From Seminavis robusta (lineage: Eukaryota > Bacillariophyta > Bacillariophyceae > Naviculales > Naviculaceae): 61,389 nucleotides of DNA. This document shows positions 51,398 to 60,294 of the stretch, piece after piece. Both the position numbers and the translations under genes were made by a program. Positions within the stretch are counted from its first letter, which is position 1. The number at the start of each line of letters is the position of its first letter. Location of the stretch: NCBI GenBank assembly GCA_903772945.1, contig CAICTM010000530.1:1-61389 (forward strand), given 5' to 3'. The notes below the pieces were generated by a model. The model saw nothing but the letters and a program-made list of their open reading frames with translations, made no database searches and was not told the origin of the DNA.

Positions 51398-52867
51398 TCT
51401 CGAAGGACAGTACAGTCTTCCCCAGTTCCGTGCGGAAGTCCTGACCCCTGAGTTGACTCACGCGGATCCTGCACGACAGGCTGCCATCGCCCCTTTGGTC
51501 CACTGGTTCCGCGCCTGTTGCACATTGGTCGCGGGAGGTCACACATCCACTAGTAATGCTGCTGCAAACGTGGCCGCGCCCATCAGCGCTAACGCGCTCC
51601 AACGAAGCACGAACCGGGTACTCTCCCCCTACATGGCGGCGCTTGGCGCAGTAGGTCCGGGCCTGACTAACGCAACCTTCAACGCGGGGATCACGAACCT
51701 ACGTGATACGCTGGAAGCCACCGTCGAACAACAACTCCAGTATGACCACGAGAAGAGCAACAAAACCTTCACGGATAAATTCGGGGTCGCCCTAGCCACT
51801 CACGTCCACAACCTCTGCAACGTTGCCGATGACGCAAACCTCCCCGTCATTCACCGTCTGCTCGCGAAGTCCCCCAAAGGGAATGAACACGGAATCTTGC
51901 AAGCCCAACTCGACGAACGCACTCAGGCCTCGGCACTACCCATTAACCTCGCGAACAAACCCTTGATCACTGGACACATTCTGGACCGTGTCTTCCGCAA
52001 GTACTTCGTGAACGGTCAAGGGACCACCTGGGCGAAGGCCTCTCCCCCTTCTGGGTGGTATGCCAAGGCCATTCGGAAGCGAAGGCGGTCCAGGACCTGG
52101 CTGCTCGAGCGGAGTACGTTGAGAAGGGAGCCTCGGTCACCTTGGAAGATGCCATTGCCATCACTTCCACTGATGTAAAGTTTCCCACCGATGGTCGTAT
52201 TGCGGAGGAAAAGCTCTATGGCTTCTCCATCATGATAGACGTCTTCCATGGAGGAAACCATCCCGTCTCACACTCGGTGCGTGATGTGGCTCTCTCGCTG
52301 GGATCCTACCTCCACACCATCCATGGCCTGCATGCTGACAACCGGAGTGTGGCGGTGGACTTGTGCGGTCGCATCCTTTTCGAGATCCAACAAGATTACT
52401 TCCTGTGGGTCAACGAAGCTATCCTAAATCCGGGCACTGCTGCCCCCAACTTTGGTACGCTGACTAGACTCGTTCAGTCCTCCTGTGCCTCGTCCCTCGC
52501 TGAGCTCCCTGCTCACTGGTACTCGTTCTTCAAGCCCGCTCCCGAGCCGCCGAGCAAGAAGCCTGCCGGAGCGAACCAACAGCGAGCGGGAGCACACCCA
52601 GTCACCAACGTCCACGGCGATAAAGACCTCTTGAAACGTTTCCAGGACTCGGGATTCCGCTCCATCACGGAAATGACCAAGGACCATCAGTACACCATTC
52701 CCAAGCACGGTGGTCAGGACGTCTGCATGGCCTGGGCCCTGAAAGGCAGTTGCACCTCCGGATGCAAGCGCACTGCCACCCACAAGCGCTTAAAGGTGGC
52801 TCACCGCCATTCAATATAGACCCACTCTTTTAAACCAACACAATGGCGCTCTTCGCTTATTAGGTCA

Positions 52868-54775
52868 TTGAGCCCAAATACGACTACTATTACCAATCCT
52901 TCCTCTCTTTTAACACCACTAGCATCGACAGGAGCAACGGCTACAACAGCAGCAACAAGCGGCGCTTCCTCCGGTTGGCTACAACCGGAGATCGATCGAT
53001 TAGCAGCAGCTCCACGCTGGATCGCCGAATCTTTCGACAATGAAGATCCCGACTCCGGACAGCGCTTCCACAGCCACCGGAGATCTACTACTGCTCCACG
53101 AGGCTGATGCAACCACCGCGATAGCAGGCCACAGCCCACCACCCATCGCCATCAATCCGTTCGACGATTTTTGGGGCTTCGCGCACAACACCAACAACAA
53201 CAGCGCCGACCATGGCGCTCCTGTTGCCAACGACGGCCGTCACCACGGTCCTCCAGCTGCTACCGCACCAACCGCTAGTCCACCAGCGGCTGCACACCTG
53301 CTACCGCTACTGCCGCTAGCCCATCAGCAGCAGCACCCGTTCGACGTTTTCGAACAACAACAACAACAGCAAAATTTAGCGCACGACCATGGCGCTCCTG
53401 TTGCCGACGGCCGTCTCCAGTCGCCGACGGCCACTGCTACCGATGCAGCCACGACGACTACCACTACGCCTACGGCTCCTGTTGCCATTCGACGACAGCA
53501 GCAGCCGTTACAACAGCAGCAGCCGTTCGACGTTTTCGAACAACAACCACAACAACAGCAAAATTTAGCGCACGACCATGGCGCTCCTGTTGCTGACGGC
53601 CGTCTCCAGTCGCCGGCCGCTACCACAGCTTGGTCGTGGCAGTTCCCACGTGACACCAACCCACAACAGCTAGCAGACCTCTTCACGAGGCCTCTGCCAC
53701 CTCCAAGTCTCAACGACTTCATCTCCCATGGCAACAACAGCAATGTTGCCGCCACACAATGGCCATTCGGCACCAGCCAAGCCACTGACTTCCACCGAAG
53801 TTACCAAGCTCCACCACTCCAGCAGAGGCTCAACCCATTCGAGCTCCACACTTCTGTGCAAGCTGAACAGCCAGCTACACTCCCATCAGCCCCTAGCTTG
53901 GCCAACACCAGCACTCCAATTCAGGGTGTCCAGCAGCTCCAACGGCAGCCCATACAAGGGTCCCTTCTCGAAGGCCCCCACACAGTCCAGTCTAGCTCTC
54001 CAGCTCCACTGACAACTCCCACTGACTACACTCCCAACACACTAGCCAACAGACTGGCCAGTCTCATGGGGGGTAGCTCAGCAGATGTCCAGGCCCTGGC
54101 ACAAGCTCTCTTGTCCAGCAGTCCACCATCAGCAGCTACCAAGGTACCAGCTCTCGAGCCGTTGCCACTCGAGGCACCACCCCCAGCACCAGTGCAACCC
54201 CCGTTGCAGAATTTCCACGGCCCGCGCCTACAGTTCCCCAGTGCACGCGAGCCGGGTTTCCACGATGCGCGCCTGCAGCCTCCCACTGCACGAGCGCCCA
54301 GCACCAACACCAGCTCGGTTCCCACCGTTGCTGCCAGTATCGAAGCCCAACGTATCGAAGCCCAACGACTCGCAATGTCAGCCAAGATCCGAGCACTTGA
54401 GCTGGAACTGGAGGCCACCAACGGCACTGGTTCCATCCCAACGCACGAACCGGTTGACAGCATTGAAGCCAGGCGGCTTGAGCTGGTCCGCCAGCTCGAG
54501 CCTGACCAACTGACTCCAGTCTCCCGTCGTCTCGTCTTCAGGATCCCAGCTCCAGCACCCATTCGTGGCGTCCCGGGCTACCGTGGTCCCGCTGGTGGCT
54601 CCTCTTCCGGCCCAGGCGGTCCTGGAGGTTCCGTTCCCGGCCCTGGTGGCCCCGCTCCCGGCCCTGGTGGTACCGTTCCCGGCCCTGGTGGCTCTGGAGG
54701 TTCCGTTCCCGGCCCTGGTGGTTCCGGTTCTGGCCCTGGTGGCCCTGGTGTTTCCGTTTCTGGCCCTGGTGTCTG
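52868..54775 (+). pseudogene. Copia 4 Gag N-terminal low-complexity region
   Basis: Frame 52868-53107 (PSSLLTPLASTGATATTAAT) shifts near 53.03 kb into 53040-54983. It encodes Ala/Pro/Gln-rich sequence with two copies of a block containing FDVFEQQ followed by LAHDHGAPVADGRLQSP (about 53340-53430 and 53520-53620), then a Pro/Ser-rich part. A predicted coiled coil follows (RIEAQRLAMSAKIRALELEL and SIEARRLELVRQLEPDQLTP), then GPGG repeats. At about 54775 a 2-base difference inside a GPGG unit moves the coding frame to that of 54565-59754. Such a long Gln-rich Gag extension is unusual. Confidence 0.7.
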
Positions 54776-57700
54776 TTCCTGGCCCTGGTGGTTCTGTTCC
54801 CGGCCCTGGTGGTTCCGTTTCCGGCCCTGGTGGCCCTGGTGGTTCCGTTTCCGGCCCTGGTGGTCCCGTTCCTGGCCCTGGTGGTTCTGTTTCCGGCTTC
54901 TCACAGCCCACGAATCCCCGGCGTACTCCCAGTCCCAGTGGGTCCGACGACTCCACTGGAATCCCCAAGCCCCAGTCCCATGATATCCCGCAAGAGGACC
55001 CCGTTCCATACGGGAATGTCTTGATCCCAAGCCTCGGCGGTCGCATTGTCTTCACTGGCGGTTGCACCGTCGTTCATGGAGCTGGTTTGAAACGATACCC
55101 AGACGAACTTCTCCCTGAAGCACGCATCCTTCCGGATACGATACACTGTGTTCTGGTGCACAAACATCACGTTCCCTCCAGTTTGGCCGCAGGCTCCATG
55201 CCACAGCCGCCAACCTCTCCATTCACAGTGATTCGAGAAGCGTATTCCTTCGGCCCCACCAAAGCGGTCGTCCCTGGTCACGTGTGTTATGGGATACTCA
55301 ATCGAAGTCGAGTTCCCAACTCCTCGATTCCCTCCGAGGCAGCAAAGTACCTCGACTTCTTGGCCTATCAAGGTCGTCTGATTCATCACGAAGGCGAGCT
55401 CTGGGAACTGTTCAACCTGGAGGTCCCCGTTGGGGCCCATGTTCCTATGCCCACCGGTCGTTCCCGTTTCGAGATGGTCTCAGTTTCCCACCCATTCCTC
55501 CGTGGGCTTGTCGGTTTGCGCAACGAGGTCGGGCAAACTTCCTCCGAAGCCCTGGCTTTTCCCGTCAATGGATGGGATCACAATACTGGACTCGGAGTCC
55601 AATTCGTTGTGGAGCTGCCTGGCGAGGCCTGGGCTGCATCTGTCGGCTGCCCATCTACGCAGCCTTCTGGTTTTCCCTCCATCAACTCCGCCTTGGCACA
55701 CCTTCGGTCCATGGGCCGCTGTCCAGCGGGCACCTACAGTCGGATCCCTCATCAGTTCCTCCTTCGCGACGATTACTTCCGATTCCTCCGCGATCCATCT
55801 GCGATTCTTCCAAGTCTGTACGCAGCTTTGCCACCCGATCCAGCACCCGCTCCAGCAGCACCGGCACCTCCCATCAAGCTTCCACCACCACCAGCTTCGG
55901 TGCGATTGTCTCCCATCAGCCACGTCACGGAATCGGTCCACGGTCACACCGATGACTTCACCCACGTTGGTTCTGTCATTACCCCAAGTGGGCCCAGCGT
56001 GGATGTCAGTTCGATCGCTGCTGGCGACACAGGCAATGCACTTGTCCGCCTACAGGTCATGCAACACGAGAGCAATGTGCTTCAACAGAAAGCAACGCTT
56101 CGAGGGAACTACGAGACTTGCCCTCTCCCTACAGAGGCATCTCCAGCCAAGATGTGGGATTGGGAAACCAAGACCCGCAATGTCATCAATGGACCTGGGT
56201 GGTCCTACGAATCTATCGTCGACAACGTCGTCCAGACAATCTGTATCAGTGAGTGCACCGAAACGGACACGACAAGCAATATAGCCATTCACATCAGCCA
56301 AGCCTTCGCGTCTCATCTGATCAATGGAAACCAAGGACACTCAGGACTTCAAGGGTTACTTGAACGTCGTCCTGCTCTGCGTGGTCAAGGTCCAGAGTTA
56401 CTTACCGCCATCTTTGACGAGTTGATTCCTGCATCCCCAGCCCACGTTGACGCTTGGTTCAAAGAAGTTTACCATACCGTCCAAGGTCCTTGTGAACTCC
56501 CAAGTCGATACCTTGCACGAGTCGAGCGGAATGCCTTGAAGCTCCAACAGTGCACCGAACGTCCAGTGTGTTCCAACGCGATTCGTGACGGATTCCTTCA
56601 TGGAGTCCGAAACGGTCCTTTCCGCGATACTCTCTGGGCCCCGGTGTTCAAGAAGCTGCAGCAAAGCCAACGAATCACATACACCCCGATGGATCAAGTC
56701 TCCAAGTCCGTCACTGGACGCTCTACCGCCATAGAGTTGGCAGAGGCCCTGGACTTCGTGTTTCGCACCCCTGCAGTTGGCATTTACAAGGAGGGAAAGT
56801 TTCACAAAGCCCAGTCTGTAGTTCCGTTCACGCCTATCGGCCCTGATGTCAAACTTTCGTCCGTGGGCCGAGCACGTTCTGCCACTTCAGGCACGGCAAA
56901 CAGCGGAAACACCACAATCAGTGTCGCTCGTGGAGAGGGCGCATTACGAGATGTTCTTCTGCAGTTCAAGGAGGCAAACGGAGGTGCCGCGTCCGATGCC
57001 CAAGTTAACGAGGTTCATCGCAAATTCGCGTGCCCGTTTCACCTGTGCGAACGACAGGAAACACGGAATGCCCAGTGGCATTTTCTCTCGGACTGCACAA
57101 AGCTTCCCAACAACACTTCGGTTGCCTACCAACCAAGCTCCAATGCAGCTTCGTCTGGAAACAGACCATCCAACGGCAATGCGAACCAAGCGCGCTCTCA
57201 ATCTCGAGGCCGTTCCGCGAGACGTAGTGGTCGAAGCAGTACCGATTCATCCGCTCCAGCTTTGGCACCAGCTCCTGTGGAGCCAGAGCCTCCTTCGGAT
57301 GAAGAATACGACTCTGCCTCTGAAGGCAACACATCCGCTAGCAGTAAGTCCGTTTCATGGGACTCCTCTGTGTCCATTGTCGTCACCGATCGCACAGTCT
57401 CACCTGTTTGCGTTTCGGACCTTCCCTCAACGAAGGAGACAATGCGCCCAGGCGCAGAGGATGACGATGAAGTAGACTTAACCAATAGCCCGCCAACTGA
57501 AGTTGACGTTGAGCCTCTTCCCCGTTTCGAATCTCGATCACTCTTTCCATCATCGGTGCTGTCATCGGACGCCTTTGCGGAAACCATACTGCCTTACACC
57601 CTCGACGGAAAGGCTTTGATCTCATTACCACGGCGCTACATCGCGTCCTCGTACTCCGCTCAGGATGCAGCAGCTTTGAAGGAGTCCACGTGTATCGACT

Positions 57701-59754
57701 CGGGTGCCACCTTCTCAATCAATCCAAATCGTACAGACTTTGTTAGTTACGAACCGGTCCAGCACATGTTCCTCGACTGTGCCAACGGAGCACGCATGAA
57801 AGTTGCGGGGAAGGGTACCGTTCGACTCGTCCTCGATACAAAACTTGTTGAAGAACACGATTGGCTCCACGTTCCGGAAGCGGCAATGCGTCTGAAATCA
57901 GTACGTGTTCATCGCCGACTCCATCCTGAAGCCTTCTTCCTTGCATCCTATGACGAGTGCATTCTAGGGTATCCGTCGTTCAACATCCACATCGATGATT
58001 CCGAAGACTGTTTGATTCCCACAAGCCCAGCTTCACCCGGTAGTACACCCGATTTCGTAGCCAGTCGCTTGACTGCGTCAACGGATCCACTTCACCTCAA
58101 GGAAAACCTTGTGACAAGCACACCAGGCTTAGGATTTGCCTTTCAAAGTCAACCCAGCAAGGGACCTCGTCGATTCCTTGCATTTCCCCAGAATCAGGAG
58201 ACGGTTACTGCACGCTCACCCCTTGAGCAAGACCTACACAATCGCGACAGCAATCGCGACATCCCATCCGAGTACGTCCCCAACTCGGCTTCCCCAGCCA
58301 CAAAGCGTTTCTCCAACGACGAACTCCATCGTCTCTTAGGCAATCGCACCTTCAACGATTGGAAAACCTTGGCAAACTGTTGCAAAGGCGGTAAAGTGGC
58401 CAATTTCGGAGAGACCCCAGCTTCCATTGGCGATTTCGTCAATGTACGTCGCGGACGACGCGGCAAGCAATCTAAGATCCCACAACCCGGCCACACAATC
58501 TGTGTGGACATTGGTTTCGGTGATGATGTATCTCCCGGCGGCCATCGATACTGCTTGGTAGTGGTTGACGCCGGATCCCGTCAGAGCTTTTGCTATGGGC
58601 TTCGTGATACCAGCGGATCCACCTTGGCTGAAGCATTTCGCCAGCTCTTCGTCGACATGGGACCCAAACGGGCTGAAACGTGTTGCCGTATGCTGACAGA
58701 TTTTGATCCAAAGTTGATTCGAGGCGAAGTTCGCCGATTGTTGCAAAGTCGAAACATTCGAACACTCTCTTCTGTCCCCTATCGCCAGTCCCAGAACGGT
58801 TTAGTCGAACGAAACTGGGGTACGGCAGTGGCCATGGCTCGAGCTTACCTTCAAGAGGCCAATCTGCCTCGGAAGTTTTGGTTTTGGGCAGTTCGCACAG
58901 CATTCGAGCGAATGAACATGATTCCATTAGACGTTGGAAAGAACGAAGATGGAACGACTCGATACGCCACTCCGTTTGAGCTCTTCTTTGAACAACAACC
59001 GGATCTCCGTACCTTATTCCCATTCGGCAGTGTTGGGTATTTCATGCGCGATCGCGACTACGTATCGGGCAAACCAGTTGGGCGAAGCAAGTTTCAGTCC
59101 AAGACTTTTCCCGGTATCGCTTTGGGACGAAGTAAGGACTCCAATGGAATGCTTTTCTGGTCCCCGGAAACCTGCCAATTCAGTGTTGCCGCAGATTACT
59201 CCCTAGCTCCCTATCGACAGGTTCGAACCCACTGGCCGGAGCTGCTCAACGACGGCGAATTCCTCTTATCACTTCTGGACACATCAGAACACCCCACTCC
59301 GTACTCTCTCGGCGACGTGTTGGTCGTTCAACCCGAAGGACCAGCATCTCAAACAGGCGAAGCCCCCCACACCTATGGTACCGTTATCTCCACTCCTATC
59401 ACCGGAGAAAGACCAACGTACCGTCTTCAGTTCGACAACGGCACAACCCGGGATTTTATGCAAACTGATCTTTACGACTACTCCGAATGCGAGGCACATG
59501 AGCTTGAGTTTGATCCTAACCACGATCCGTCGAACGGTGATCCAATACATCCCCTACCACCACCATGGCTCAAGACGGGCCAAAAGGTCGGGTATCTTCG
59601 TAATGGCCAGCGCCTCCTCGGTACTCTTGAACTGACCGCCAAATCACACTGGTGCTTCGCGCAACATGACCGAACTGGCCGTCGTGTTACCGAACTGGAG
59701 ATTCCCAATCTACTTTCAGACTGGCGAACCTTACTTTCCGATGAAACCCGATGA
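54565..59754 (+). CDS. Copia 4 Gag-protease-integrase polyprotein
   Basis: Coding proper starts at about 54776, since the listed ATG lies within the out-of-frame repeat. After the GPGG tail comes a folded block of about 280 residues that I do not recognise (YGNVLIPSLGGRIVFTGGCT to SLYAALPPDPAP). Next is a helical Gag body (AKMWDWETKTRNVINGPGWS), a Cys/His segment (KFACPFHLCERQETRNAQWH), and a Ser/Arg and acidic linker. The protease has CIDSGATFSINP (57691-57711). Gag-pre-integrase has RFSNDELHRLLGNRTFNDWK. Integrase has D at 58507, D at 58699 and E at 58807 (HTICVDIGF, MLTDFD, NGLVERNW), a D-D-35-E arrangement. RT is absent after the stop. All visible catalytic residues are intact over 5 kb, suggesting recent activity or selection. 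Confidence 0.8.
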   Translation: MASRATVVPLVAPLPAQAVLEVPFPALVAPLPALVVPFPALVALEVPFPALVVPVLALVALVFPFLALVSVPGPGGSVPGPGGSVSGPGGPGGSVSGPGGPVPGPGGSVSGFSQPTNPRRTPSPSGSDDSTGIPKPQSHDIPQEDPVPYGNVLIPSLGGRIVFTGGCTVVHGAGLKRYPDELLPEARILPDTIHCVLVHKHHVPSSLAAGSMPQPPTSPFTVIREAYSFGPTKAVVPGHVCYGILNRSRVPNSSIPSEAAKYLDFLAYQGRLIHHEGELWELFNLEVPVGAHVPMPTGRSRFEMVSVSHPFLRGLVGLRNEVGQTSSEALAFPVNGWDHNTGLGVQFVVELPGEAWAASVGCPSTQPSGFPSINSALAHLRSMGRCPAGTYSRIPHQFLLRDDYFRFLRDPSAILPSLYAALPPDPAPAPAAPAPPIKLPPPPASVRLSPISHVTESVHGHTDDFTHVGSVITPSGPSVDVSSIAAGDTGNALVRLQVMQHESNVLQQKATLRGNYETCPLPTEASPAKMWDWETKTRNVINGPGWSYESIVDNVVQTICISECTETDTTSNIAIHISQAFASHLINGNQGHSGLQGLLERRPALRGQGPELLTAIFDELIPASPAHVDAWFKEVYHTVQGPCELPSRYLARVERNALKLQQCTERPVCSNAIRDGFLHGVRNGPFRDTLWAPVFKKLQQSQRITYTPMDQVSKSVTGRSTAIELAEALDFVFRTPAVGIYKEGKFHKAQSVVPFTPIGPDVKLSSVGRARSATSGTANSGNTTISVARGEGALRDVLLQFKEANGGAASDAQVNEVHRKFACPFHLCERQETRNAQWHFLSDCTKLPNNTSVAYQPSSNAASSGNRPSNGNANQARSQSRGRSARRSGRSSTDSSAPALAPAPVEPEPPSDEEYDSASEGNTSASSKSVSWDSSVSIVVTDRTVSPVCVSDLPSTKETMRPGAEDDDEVDLTNSPPTEVDVEPLPRFESRSLFPSSVLSSDAFAETILPYTLDGKALISLPRRYIASSYSAQDAAALKESTCIDSGATFSINPNRTDFVSYEPVQHMFLDCANGARMKVAGKGTVRLVLDTKLVEEHDWLHVPEAAMRLKSVRVHRRLHPEAFFLASYDECILGYPSFNIHIDDSEDCLIPTSPASPGSTPDFVASRLTASTDPLHLKENLVTSTPGLGFAFQSQPSKGPRRFLAFPQNQETVTARSPLEQDLHNRDSNRDIPSEYVPNSASPATKRFSNDELHRLLGNRTFNDWKTLANCCKGGKVANFGETPASIGDFVNVRRGRRGKQSKIPQPGHTICVDIGFGDDVSPGGHRYCLVVVDAGSRQSFCYGLRDTSGSTLAEAFRQLFVDMGPKRAETCCRMLTDFDPKLIRGEVRRLLQSRNIRTLSSVPYRQSQNGLVERNWGTAVAMARAYLQEANLPRKFWFWAVRTAFERMNMIPLDVGKNEDGTTRYATPFELFFEQQPDLRTLFPFGSVGYFMRDRDYVSGKPVGRSKFQSKTFPGIALGRSKDSNGMLFWSPETCQFSVAADYSLAPYRQVRTHWPELLNDGEFLLSLLDTSEHPTPYSLGDVLVVQPEGPASQTGEAPHTYGTVISTPITGERPTYRLQFDNGTTRDFMQTDLYDYSECEAHELEFDPNHDPSNGDPIHPLPPPWLKTGQKVGYLRNGQRLLGTLELTAKSHWCFAQHDRTGRRVTELEIPNLLSDWRTLLSDETR
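54590..54897 (+). repeat. GPGG-encoding minisatellite
   Basis: About 17 degenerate units of GGCCCTGGTGG plus TTCCGTTCC/TTTCC, encoding (GPGGSVP)n-like sequence in the coding frame. The reading-frame break at about 54775 is within this repeat and corresponds to a unit shortened by 2 bases. Confidence 0.9.
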
Positions 59755-60294
59755 GATCCAGTCAGGGTAGATGCACAAGGAGCTGGGAGTGGAGAGCTCT
59801 GCTTGGAGGCCTCACTCCTCTGGCACTTGGGAATGTGCCAGCCACAAAGCTGGCTGTCGCTGTTATTCAATCTCCACAGCAATGATTGAACAACTTACTC
59901 TTTGCCCTGGCACAATCCACACAGGAAGGCTTCAACTGTGGGGAAACTAGTGCTACTGAGGCTGTATCTGGTCAACTATCCTTTCATTACTTCTTCTTCT
60001 TTAAACTATGCTAAAATCAACTGAACACAAAATCCTCGACAGCACTCAGCCATGCAGCTTTGGCTCTCTTGCATCTCATTTGGCTGGTGCTGGCAAGCTA
60101 ACTTTCTATATTGGTCTTGGCTGAAGAACTGCATCATCCTTGGGTATATAGAGTTCCTCAGCTATTTCTGTATTGCCAGATGGCTGCACTGCTGACCCTA
60201 CTGTTGGAGTATACAGATGTCACAGCGATTCTTCCACCTGGCTAAACCAGCACAGCTGCTTCGCACCACAATGGGAGTTCACGTGGATTTCCAC
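59755..60294. other. Spacer between copia 4 and copia 5
   Basis: No gene supported. On the minus strand this is the region downstream of the copia 5 pol stop, so it probably contains that element's 3' end and LTR, but no second LTR copy is available. A short inverted repeat AATGTGCCAGCCACAAAGCTGGCTG lies near 59830 (GCCAGC / GCTGGC). Confidence 0.4.

Larger units (their letters stand above)
44985..52790 (+). mobile_element. DIRS copy B: module A and ORF1, interrupted by copia 3
   Basis: Module A, then ORF1 (45489 onward), then copia 3 (46010-51392), then the rest of ORF1 to about 52790, where similarity with DIRS A stops and copia 4 sequence begins. RT and recombinase are absent. The element is therefore truncated on its 3' side. 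Confidence 0.8.
45489..52819 (+). pseudogene. DIRS B ORF1 (Gag-like), split by copia 3
   Basis: ATG at 45489 opens MASSNFSDLVSRAAAWEVHA. The frame runs to the copia insertion point at 46009 and resumes in frame at 51398 (RLEGQYSLPQFRAEV). It continues through a helical region (SNKTFTDKFGVALATHVHNL), needs one base near 52.03 kb (a C missing from the run before TGGGCGAAGG compared with DIRS A), then continues in 52055-52819 with NRSVAVDLCGRILFEIQQDY and the Cys/His motif. About 650 codons in all. Presumed to form the nucleoprotein particle. The last residues after ATH (52785 on) differ from DIRS A and probably belong to the neighbouring element. Confidence 0.8.
52790..59754 (+). mobile_element. 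Copia 4: giant Gag-PR-IN copia, RT missing
   Basis: A long plus-strand polyprotein frame, broken only near 53.03 and 54.77 kb, with Gag, protease, gag-pre-integrase and integrase. It stops at 59754 just where copia pol should lead into RT; the sequence beyond belongs to an opposite-strand element. The left end abuts DIRS B ORF1 at about 52790. No LTRs found. Confidence 0.8.

Noticed and set aside
55430..56284. Alternative plus frame of 284 codons inside copia 4
   Set aside because: The main frame is open over 5 kb with domain motifs; the alternative is Ser/Cys-rich overprint.
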